Positions 1-6,071 of a stretch of 11,132 nt of DNA are shown piece after piece. The notes beneath the pieces were generated by a model. That model saw only the letters and a list, made by a program, of their open reading frames with translations. It had not been told where the DNA came from and made no database searches. The stretch lies in the NCBI GenBank assembly GCA_003454605.1, contig DMKD01000231.1:1-11132 (forward strand). Direction: 5' to 3'. The stretch's first letter is position 1. Every line of letters begins with the position of its first letter. The stretch is from Spirochaeta sp. GTDB taxonomy: Bacteria; Spirochaetota; Spirochaetia; UBA9216. The position numbers and the translations under genes were made by a program.

Positions 1-1
1 G

Positions 2-544
2 GGATTCACTCCTCTTGAAGGGCTGGTCATGGGGACCCGAAGCGGTGATCTCGACCCGGCCATTATTCTTTTTCTGCTGGATAAAGGATACTCTCCAGAT
101 GAAATCAATAAAATGATTAATAAAGAGAGCGGACTTCTGGGGCTCTCCGGCATATCCAACGATATACGCGATATCCATATTGAAGCGGATAAGGGTAATC
201 AGGATGCTATTGAGGCGCTTGAGGTTTTCGCCCATAAAATCCGTCAGTACATCGGTGCATATTCGGCAAATATGGTTAAGGTTGATGCCTTGATTTTTAC
301 CGGAGGTATAGGTGAAAACGATATCCGCATGCGGGAGATGATCTGTCACAGACTTGAGAATGTCGGCATAGTTATGGATTATGAGAAAAACAAGACCAAC
401 GGCGCATCTGCAGGTATTGTTTCGAAAGATTATTCTCCCGTAACTATTATTGTTATGCCGACCAATGAAGAGCTGCAGATAGCGATTGATACATACAAGC
501 TTATAAATGATAAGTTCAAGAGCTGGATGTTGATTAAAGAATGA
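2..544 (+). CDS. ackA: Acetate kinase, C-terminal part (5' end outside window)
   Basis: The reading frame is open from the window edge and gives about 180 C-terminal residues of acetate kinase, which interconverts acetate + ATP and acetyl phosphate + ADP in the cytoplasm. Family motifs are visible: GLVMGTRSGDLDPAI near the left edge (the segment with the catalytic Arg), SGISNDIRDI, the nucleotide-site glycine motif FTGGIGEND around positions 298-318, and TNEELQIA near the end (conserved Glu). The family is usually about 400 residues, so a bit over half is missing to the left. The ATG at position 29 is internal to the protein and not a start. The gene converges on mgtE with a 29-bp gap. No phosphotransacetylase gene is seen in the window; it may lie outside. 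Confidence 0.95.
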   Translation, partial: GFTPLEGLVMGTRSGDLDPAIILFLLDKGYSPDEINKMINKESGLLGLSGISNDIRDIHIEADKGNQDAIEALEVFAHKIRQYIGAYSANMVKVDALIFTGGIGENDIRMREMICHRLENVGIVMDYEKNKTNGASAGIVSKDYSPVTIIVMPTNEELQIAIDTYKLINDKFKSWMLIKE

Positions 545-554
545 CATATATGGG

Positions 555-576
555 GCGGAGATACAGTACCGCTTTA
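555..576. terminator. Weak possible terminator between convergent ackA and mgtE
   Basis: GCGG (555-558) can pair with CCGC (569-572) across a 10-base loop, followed on the + strand by TTTA. It is the only inverted repeat in the 29-bp gap between the two convergent stop codons. The stem is short and the T tract poor, so this is a tentative call. Confidence 0.25.
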
Positions 577-1908
577 ATTCATCAGCATCTTTGCGATTTC
601 AAAATAGATAGTAAGCCCAGCTACATCAATCACTGTGGCCATAAGCGGCGCGGACATCACTGTTGGGTCAAATCCTAATCTGTTTATCAGCAGGGGGGCA
701 AGGGTTCCAACCAGGGTGGAGAAGAGCACAACAAAGGCTAATGCAATTCCAATTGTCATTGATTCTGCAACTGCTATACCCGGCGGAAGGAAGACGCTTC
801 GTGCAATTATTACAGTACCCGTAATCAGACCCATCAGTATACCTACTGCAATCTCTTTTAGAAGGATCTTTCCTGCATCCCTTGAGTGAATCTCACCGGT
901 TGCAAGACCGCGTATCATAAGTGTGGATGCCTGGCTGCCGGAATTTCCGCCGGTCTGGGTTATTACAGGCATGAAAATAAATAGAAAGGCTGCAGTAGTA
1001 ATGAGACCCGAGTAGTGATCAACTACATTGGTTGAAAATGTGCCTAGCAGCAGCAGAACTATCAGCCATGGTACGCGCTTCTTTACAAGACCCCATATTG
1101 AGCTGTCGAGGTATCTGTCGACATTACCGGTCATGGCTCCCATTTTATAGGTATCCTCAGTATGCTCTTCACGGATAACATCGATGATATCATCAAAGGT
1201 GACTATACCAAGCAGCTGATTGCGGCTGTCAACAACAGGCAGAGCGATGAGGTCGTAGGTTTCAAGAGTCTTTGCTACCTCTTCCTGGTCGGTCTCCTCA
1301 TGTACTGAGATATAATTTGTTTCCATTATGTCATTTACAACTGTCTTATCATCAGCAACAAGTAGCTCTCTAAGTGATACAACCCCCTGAAGCCTCTGGA
1401 ATTCATCAAGGATGTAGATGTAATAAACTGTCTCAACTTCCTGGGCACCCCTGCGTACAAAGTGAAGGGTTTGCGCAACAGTAATACCTGCCCTAACAGC
1501 AAGATAACGAGGGGTCATGAGACCCGCAGCGTCATCCTCGTCGAACCTCAGCAGAAAGAGGGTTTCCTTTTTAGCTTCTTCGCTCAGGCTGTTCCATGCT
1601 TCTCTCCGCACTTCAGGCGATACCGACTGTATAAAGTCCGCCAGGTCATCAGGATCCATTTCTGAGAGGATCTGGTTTATGCTCTGTTGAGAGAGAGATT
1701 CAATCAGTTTTTCCTGTTCAGTATTAGAAAGGGAATTAAGCAGATCAACCTTGTCTTCGAGAGGGAGATTAACCATAAGTCGAAGAGCTTCTTCGTTGTT
1801 GAAGGTATCCCACTCTTCAAGGATGTCAGCCAGAGGCATCTCGGCCAGGATTAATTTTAATTCTTCAGGAGGTGTTTCTTCTATATTCAGTTTCTCTTTA
1901 AGTTCCAC
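574..1908 (-). CDS. mgtE: MgtE-family magnesium channel/transporter
   Basis: A 444-residue MgtE, the Mg2+-gated Mg2+ channel of the inner membrane. Domain order fits the family: an N-terminal helical superfamily domain of acidic repeats (about 1-128, with LSEMDPDDLADFIQ), two CBS domains (about 130-250; DEDDAAGLMTPRYLAV opens the pair, VTFDDIIDVI closes it), a connecting helix (about 251-278) and five membrane helices (about 281-440). The TQTGGNSGSQAS segment (318-329) and ATVIDVAGLTIYF (424-436) are hallmark membrane motifs; Asp428 aligns with the pore Asp of characterised MgtE. Length is close to the family norm. The start is GTG at 1908-1906, with a GGGAGG ribosome site about 10 bases upstream. 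It lies downstream of murB on the same strand, separated by a palindrome. The leader is under 90 bases, too short for an M-box riboswitch. Confidence 0.95.
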   Translation of the reverse strand: MELKEKLNIEETPPEELKLILAEMPLADILEEWDTFNNEEALRLMVNLPLEDKVDLLNSLSNTEQEKLIESLSQQSINQILSEMDPDDLADFIQSVSPEVRREAWNSLSEEAKKETLFLLRFDEDDAAGLMTPRYLAVRAGITVAQTLHFVRRGAQEVETVYYIYILDEFQRLQGVVSLRELLVADDKTVVNDIMETNYISVHEETDQEEVAKTLETYDLIALPVVDSRNQLLGIVTFDDIIDVIREEHTEDTYKMGAMTGNVDRYLDSSIWGLVKKRVPWLIVLLLLGTFSTNVVDHYSGLITTAAFLFIFMPVITQTGGNSGSQASTLMIRGLATGEIHSRDAGKILLKEIAVGILMGLITGTVIIARSVFLPPGIAVAESMTIGIALAFVVLFSTLVGTLAPLLINRLGFDPTVMSAPLMATVIDVAGLTIYFEIAKMLMN

Positions 1909-1995
1909 AGGCTGCGTACCTCCCTGAATTAATTCATCTAAGAATATACCCTTTCAGTAAAATATAAAAGCCGAAATCTGAACAATTGTTAAGCC

Positions 1996-2044
1996 TAATT
2001 GAGGCTGTCCCGTAACTTAGAAAGTTACGGGACAGCCTCAATTA
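1996..2044. repeat. Long near-perfect palindrome between murB and mgtE (copy A of a dispersed hairpin)
   Basis: Bases 1996-2018 are the exact reverse complement of 2022-2044: a 23-bp uninterrupted stem with a 3-base loop (2019-2021). The left arm begins with TAATTGAGGCTGTCCCG. The murB stop codon (TAA, read on the minus strand at 2044-2042) lies inside the right arm. There is no run of U after the stem on either strand, so it is not a textbook intrinsic terminator, although it may still end or protect the murB transcript. A related copy is at 9070-9128. Confidence 0.9.
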
Positions 2045-2968
2045 AATTATGTCTGTGAAATCTCCAATCATCTGAACCTCAGGTTCAAGTTCAAACCCAT
2101 AGGCTTCTTTTACTCTTTTTTTTGTCTGCATAATAAGCCTGTAGATGTCGGTTGATGTTGCATTGCCGGTATTGATGAAGATATTTGCATGTTCATCAGA
2201 AATCTTTGCTCCTCCGACTGTTGTTCCCCTTTGGCCAAGTGAATCAATGATGGCTCCGGATGGTTTGCCGAAAGCCCGGTTGTTCTTGAAAACGGAGCCT
2301 GCACTGGGTCCGGAATAATGGCCCTTCTTTTTACGGTCAGCATGGTTCTCGCTCATATTCCGGCTGATAAGATCCTTATCTCCGGATTCGAGCCTGAATT
2401 CGGCATTCAGAATAACTGTATTCATCGTCTGAAACGGAGTTTTTTTATATTCGAATTTATTCTGCTGCGCATCCATTCGCTGCAGGATGCAGGCTTCATC
2501 AAGGTAATCGACTGAAATGAGAATGTCGGAAATTGATCTGCCGTAACATCTTGCGTTCATCCATACTGCTCCGCCTATGGTCCCCGGCATCCCGTAAAAA
2601 GAATCTAAACCGCAGAATCCGGAATCCAGAGCTGCTTCGGCCGCCCGATCCACGATGACTCCAGCCCCGCATGAAGCTATACCATCAGGGGTGATGGAAA
2701 TGCTGTTGAAATTCTTTACATCAATAACCAAGCCCTTAATCCCCCTGTCTGATACCAGGAGATTAGCACCGCCGCCTAAAATGAACGGTCGAAGCCCAGC
2801 TTGCTCAGCAGCTGACATCAGCAATTTCAGTTCATCCCGGTCTGATGGCGCATAGTATATCTCCGCCGGACCGCCGGTTTTGTAAGTAGTATGCGACGAC
2901 ATAGGCTCATTGAAATGTAATTCGCCCTTCGTGTTGATTTTTTTGAGTATTTTCCGTAAATTATCCAC
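2042..2968 (-). CDS. murB: UDP-N-acetylenolpyruvoylglucosamine reductase (MurB)
   Basis: A 308-residue MurB, the FAD-dependent, NADPH-using cytoplasmic reductase that turns UDP-GlcNAc-enolpyruvate into UDP-MurNAc in peptidoglycan synthesis. Motifs in order: SSHTTYKTGGPA (24-35), FAD-binding ILGGGANLLVSD (63-74), GMPGTIGGAVWMNA (126-139), the catalytic-Ser region YSGPSAGSVFKN (218-229, Ser225 expected to be the proton donor) and the C-terminal ELEPEVQMIGDF (293-304) with the active-site Glu. Size and the lack of a long extra loop suggest a type II enzyme. The start is GTG at 2968; an in-frame stop lies about 12 bases upstream, so no longer start is possible. No clear ribosome site is seen. It is divergent from cysS, and its stop codon lies inside the palindrome at 1996-2044. 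Confidence 0.95.
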   Translation of the reverse strand: MDNLRKILKKINTKGELHFNEPMSSHTTYKTGGPAEIYYAPSDRDELKLLMSAAEQAGLRPFILGGGANLLVSDRGIKGLVIDVKNFNSISITPDGIASCGAGVIVDRAAEAALDSGFCGLDSFYGMPGTIGGAVWMNARCYGRSISDILISVDYLDEACILQRMDAQQNKFEYKKTPFQTMNTVILNAEFRLESGDKDLISRNMSENHADRKKKGHYSGPSAGSVFKNNRAFGKPSGAIIDSLGQRGTTVGGAKISDEHANIFINTGNATSTDIYRLIMQTKKRVKEAYGFELEPEVQMIGDFTDII

Positions 2969-3008
2969 AAGCTGATTCTACTTTAATGATAGATGATGAT
3001 CCATACAC

Positions 3009-3041
3009 AGGAGGTTGAAAACCTCCTTCGGAGGTTTTTTA
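3009..3041 (+). promoter_or_regulatory. cysS leader with two mutually exclusive hairpins, one terminator-like
   Basis: Three complementary blocks lie in a row: GGAGGTT (3010-3016), AACCTCC (3020-3026) and GGAGGTT (3030-3036). The middle block can pair with the first (3-base loop GAA) or with the last (3-base loop TTC). The second hairpin runs straight into T6 (3035-3040), so it has the form of an intrinsic terminator, and it also buries the GGAGG that is the probable ribosome site of cysS. The first hairpin would leave that GGAGG free. The structures are read directly from the sequence; a regulatory role (attenuation or translational switch) is inferred. Confidence 0.55.
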
Positions 3042-4457
3042 GTGAACATGAGGCTTTATAACACCATGGGGCGGGAAATACAGGAATTTAAGCCGATTAA
3101 TGAAAAAGAAGTTGGTTTGTACTGCTGCGGACCTACTGTTTATAACTATGCACATATAGGCAACCTCCGAACCTATGTTTTTGAAGATCTGCTGCGGCGG
3201 ACTCTTGAATATGCGGGATACAATGTCAATCATGTAATGAATATAACCGATGTAGGCCACCTCACGGGAGATGCTGATGACGGTGAAGATAAGATGGAGA
3301 AGAGTGCCCGGGAAACGGGGAAGACTCCGGCCGACATTGCATCATTTTTTACCGATGCCTTTTTCAAAGATATTGACAGGCTGAATATCACACGGCCTAA
3401 AACCGCCTGTGCAGCCACTAAGCATATCGGAAATATGATTGGTCTGATTAAAAGGCTTGAGGCAAAGGGTTTCACATACATCGAAGGCGGGAACGTTTAT
3501 TTTGATACTTCAAAATTTGAAAATTACGGTGAAATGGCTCTGCTGGACAGACAGAAGCTTAAGGCCGGCGCCAGAATTGCCGTTGATGGGAATAAAAAGA
3601 ATCCCGCAGACTTCGTACTGTGGTTTACCAATTCAAAATTTGAGAATCACATCATGCAGTGGGAATCACCCTGGGGAAGAGGTTATCCCGGCTGGCATGT
3701 CGAATGTTCGGCTATGAGTATGAAGTATCTTGGTGATTCCTTCGATATCCACTGCGGCGGAATAGATCATATTCCCATTCATCATACAAACGAAATTGCT
3801 CAGTCTGAGGCCGCCTCCGGGAAAAAGTGGGTGAACTACTGGATCCATGGTGAATTCCTGCTGATGGATAAGCAGAAAATGGCAAAATCTGCCGGTAACT
3901 TTTTTACCCTGCAGACCCTGATCGACGAGGGTTATGATCCTCTTGATTACAGATATTTCTGTCTCGGCGGTCACTACCGCTCACAGCTTATATTCAACTT
4001 TGAATCACTGGATGCAGCAAGGAACGCTCGATCGAATCTCGCACTGAAGGTGGCCGACCTCAAAGCTGAAGCAGAGCCCGCACCGAAAGCCAAGCTTGAT
4101 GTCAGGGCAGCGGCAATACTCAAAAAATTTAATGCAGGTTTGCTGAATGATCTGAATGCTCCGAAGGCTCTTGCTGAATTGTGGCAACTGATGAAGGATA
4201 AAGAAATAAGCGCAGGCGACAAGCTCGGTACTGTTCTCGAGATGGACAGGGTGCTCGGCTTAAAGCTTGAAGAAGTTGAAGCGTCGTCAGCAGAACTCAC
4301 CGATGAAGAATATGCTGTCGTAAAAGAGCGTGAGCAGGCCCGCAGCGATAAAGACTGGGCAAAGGCAGATGAACTTCGTGGTAAACTCCTTGAAATGGGG
4401 ATTGAAATTAAAGATACCGCCGAGGGCACAGAATGTAAAAAAAGGGGTAACCTGTAA
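3042..4457 (+). CDS. cysS: Cysteinyl-tRNA synthetase
   Basis: Class I aminoacyl-tRNA synthetase that charges tRNA-Cys in the cytoplasm. Signature motifs are clear: YCCGPTVYNYAHIGNLRTY near the N-terminus (HIGH-type motif HIGN and the first zinc-ligand Cys), GWHVECSAM and FDIHCGGIDHIPIHHTNE (further zinc ligands and Cys discrimination), and KMAKSAGN (KMSKS-type motif, about residue 280). The C-terminal helical region (REQARSDKDWAKADELRGKLLEMGIEIKD) is typical of the family, and the roughly 470-residue length is normal. I favour GTG at 3042 because GGAGG (3030-3034) is 7 bases upstream; ATG at 3048 (spacing 13) is the alternative and removes only two residues. A TTG further up (3015) abuts a GGAGG and lies inside the leader hairpin, so it is unlikely. 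An ECF sigma-factor operon follows 54 bases downstream. Confidence 0.95.
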   Translation: MNMRLYNTMGREIQEFKPINEKEVGLYCCGPTVYNYAHIGNLRTYVFEDLLRRTLEYAGYNVNHVMNITDVGHLTGDADDGEDKMEKSARETGKTPADIASFFTDAFFKDIDRLNITRPKTACAATKHIGNMIGLIKRLEAKGFTYIEGGNVYFDTSKFENYGEMALLDRQKLKAGARIAVDGNKKNPADFVLWFTNSKFENHIMQWESPWGRGYPGWHVECSAMSMKYLGDSFDIHCGGIDHIPIHHTNEIAQSEAASGKKWVNYWIHGEFLLMDKQKMAKSAGNFFTLQTLIDEGYDPLDYRYFCLGGHYRSQLIFNFESLDAARNARSNLALKVADLKAEAEPAPKAKLDVRAAAILKKFNAGLLNDLNAPKALAELWQLMKDKEISAGDKLGTVLEMDRVLGLKLEEVEASSAELTDEEYAVVKEREQARSDKDWAKADELRGKLLEMGIEIKDTAEGTECKKRGNL

Positions 4458-4511
4458 AACTTGAAGTTTTTAACGGTTGGCTGTAACTAACTGACAGGTT
4501 TGTTGTTTATT

Positions 4512-5039
4512 ATGATAGAAGACGAGAGGATTGTAGAGTCCTTCGACCAGGTTTATGAAGAAGTATTCTCTATTCTCATTAAAATTGCGTTTCATATAAC
4601 AGGGAATGCGGATGTCAGTGAAGAGCTGTGCCAGGAGGCTTTTGTAAAATATATCAGCCGTTCTGCCAAAATACCTACTATTGAACAATCAAGATATTGG
4701 CTGATTAGAGTTGTCAAAAATCTCTGCTATAATTATGTTAAAAGAAAGGGCAGAGAGGGCAGGGCTGTTGACAAGATAAAGGAGCTGCCGCTACCGGAAA
4801 CAGATAATGGTGAGCGGGAGCTTATAAAGAAGGAACAGATTGAAACCGTGCAGGCTGCGTTGATGGAGCTTCCGCTGAAATTAAGGACGGTTTTAATTCT
4901 GAAAGAATACGGGCAGTTAAACTACAAAGAGATTGCCGGTGTTCTTAAAATCACAGAAGGGAACGTGAAGGTAAGAATATACAGAGCTAGAGCGGGTCTT
5001 GAAGAGATTCTTTCGAAGGAGGGCTTTAATGTGTCCTGA
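4512..5039 (+). CDS. ECF-type (sigma-24/RpoE-like) RNA polymerase sigma factor
   Basis: A protein of about 175 residues with the two domains of an ECF sigma factor and nothing else. Sigma region 2 spans roughly residues 10-80 (FDQVYEEVFSILIKIAFHITGNADVSEELCQEAFVKY, then RYWLIRVVKNLCYNYVKRKGR, the promoter -10 recognition and melting segment). Region 4 spans about 112-168 (LMELPLKLRTVLILKEYGQLNYKEIAGVLKITEGNVKVRIYRARAGL), whose helix-turn-helix reads the -35 element. A short Lys/Glu-rich linker replaces region 3. ATG at 4512 is chosen; in-frame TTG codons at 4500 and 4503 are alternatives, and only a weak ACAGG (4494-4498) precedes them. The end overlaps the anti-sigma start by 11 bases, the usual sign of a coupled sigma/anti-sigma pair. 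Its targets cannot be read from the window. Confidence 0.93.
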   Translation: MIEDERIVESFDQVYEEVFSILIKIAFHITGNADVSEELCQEAFVKYISRSAKIPTIEQSRYWLIRVVKNLCYNYVKRKGREGRAVDKIKELPLPETDNGERELIKKEQIETVQAALMELPLKLRTVLILKEYGQLNYKEIAGVLKITEGNVKVRIYRARAGLEEILSKEGFNVS

Positions 5040-5568
5040 CAAAGAGTTAATTTCGGCCTATCATGACCATGAAACTGACGCTAGATGGACTATGGACATC
5101 AAAGCGCATATCGAAGGCTGCGAAAAATGTTCAATCGAGAACAGCAAATTCGAATCAATAAGCAGTTTTCTTCAAACCAATGAGGTTCCTTGTGAGGGGC
5201 AGATAAAAAGCAGAATTTATAACGCCATCGAAAGAAGACAAACGGTAATCACTCCCGGATCAATTTGGAGAAAGCACTTTGATGTGTCGTTTTCTGCAAT
5301 AATCTCTGCGGCTGCTGTCGTTACTGTCATCTGTGCGGCTCTGATTATCGGTCTGATGCGCTTCGGACAGGGGGCTGCGGTAGTTGAAGAGATTTATCCT
5401 GAGTCGGAGATTGTAGTTCAGGTGCTGAGCCTTGAAGATGTAGCTGCCTATCTGCTGTCAGATGATTCGGCTTTCGATGTCTTAATAACGATACCGTCAA
5501 GTGATGCGTTCTCGGTAACGGGAGAACCTCAATTGATCAGAGAAGCAGATTACAGGCGGGGTGAGTAG
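5029..5568 (+). CDS. Membrane-anchored zinc-finger-type anti-sigma factor
   Basis: A 179-residue protein that starts at ATG 5029, with a good ribosome site (AAGGAGG, 5016-5022) inside the end of the sigma gene. The cytoplasmic N-terminus carries a ZAS-like motif, H27-x3-C31-x2-C34 (HIEGCEKC), preceded by the usual ELISAYHDHE helix. This fold clamps ECF sigma factors and is often redox- or zinc-sensitive. One membrane helix lies at about 86-110 (VSFSAIISAAAVVTVICAALIIGLM). The remaining 65 or so residues are acidic and would be periplasmic, a likely signal-receiving or protease-cleaved segment. The family is assigned from the motif, topology and overlap with the sigma gene; sequence outside the motif is not distinctive. 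Signal and protease dependence are unknown. Confidence 0.85.
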   Translation: MCPDKELISAYHDHETDARWTMDIKAHIEGCEKCSIENSKFESISSFLQTNEVPCEGQIKSRIYNAIERRQTVITPGSIWRKHFDVSFSAIISAAAVVTVICAALIIGLMRFGQGAAVVEEIYPESEIVVQVLSLEDVAAYLLSDDSAFDVLITIPSSDAFSVTGEPQLIREADYRRGE

Positions 5569-5576
5569 GTTAATAC

Positions 5577-6071
5577 GTGAAACGTCTATTGTCTGCCGCA
5601 TCTCTGCTTATATTATTCACCATTAACCTGTCAGCTCAAACGGACGGGTTAGATCTCTCCTATATTGAGAATAAGCAGCTGTCGATCAACCTGACCACCC
5701 GAATTCTGGGTGAGGAGAATGAAACCATCTGGCATATGAACAGTTCAAATGTAACTGTTTCGGGTGAAGCCGTTAAGGTGAAACTTACCGGTGATCGTCT
5801 GGTTGTCATTGCAAATATAACACCCTATCTCAATTCGGATAATACACTTTTTCTTGTCGCAAAAGGTGAAATCTTTATGACCGACAGTGCTGACAGCGAA
5901 GAAGTAAAATATTATACTACCCTCAAGAGTCTGCCTGTTAAGGTCGGGGAGAAAGTAGTTTTCTTCCCGCTCGGTATGGCATATGACTCAAACAGCAACT
6001 TTTACAGTATGGAAATGGAAATTCAGGTCCTTTCTGTTGAGGATTCCGGTGATTCAGCGAAGGTAGAATGA
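5577..6071 (+). CDS. Small exported protein of unknown function in the sigma-factor operon
   Basis: A 164-residue protein not recognised as any known family. It has a clear signal peptide (Lys-Arg at 3-4, hydrophobic core LLSAASLLILFTINL, cleavage probably after LSA at about residue 20); no lipobox Cys is present, so it should be soluble in the periplasm or exported. The mature part is rich in alternating hydrophobic/polar residues (VTVSGEAVKVKLTGDRLVVIANITPYL, KYYTTLKSLPVKVGEKVVFFPLG), suggesting an all-beta domain. The start is GTG at 5577, 8 bases after the anti-sigma stop, with GAGTAGG as a weak ribosome site. It overlaps the next gene by ATGA at 6068-6071, so the two are translationally coupled. 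Position suggests a role in the envelope response, possibly as partner of the downstream IPT/transglutaminase-like protein; this is inference. Confidence 0.8.
   Translation: MKRLLSAASLLILFTINLSAQTDGLDLSYIENKQLSINLTTRILGEENETIWHMNSSNVTVSGEAVKVKLTGDRLVVIANITPYLNSDNTLFLVAKGEIFMTDSADSEEVKYYTTLKSLPVKVGEKVVFFPLGMAYDSNSNFYSMEMEIQVLSVEDSGDSAKVE

Noticed and set aside
1909..1995. M-box (Mg2+) riboswitch upstream of mgtE
   Set aside because: Fewer than 90 bases lie between the palindrome and the start; no multi-helix structure or M-box consensus is visible.
1996..2044. Insertion sequence end or complete IS element
   Set aside because: GAGGCTGTCC resembles the ends of some IS elements, but there is no transposase gene near either copy and the element is only about 50 bases, so at most a miniature element.
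2969..3041. T-box riboswitch upstream of cysS
   Set aside because: The leader is too short and lacks the T-box sequence and specifier loop; only the two simple hairpins are present.
3974..4429. 151-codon Ser-rich open frame on the minus strand inside cysS
   Set aside because: Shadow of cysS: low-complexity Ser/Ala/Arg composition typical of antisense translation, no ribosome site, and cysS is certain.
4999..5028. TTG at 4999 as the start of the anti-sigma factor
   Set aside because: ATG at 5029 has an excellent AAGGAGG at the right distance, and the extra ten residues (MKRFFRRRAL) are just the sigma gene read in another frame.
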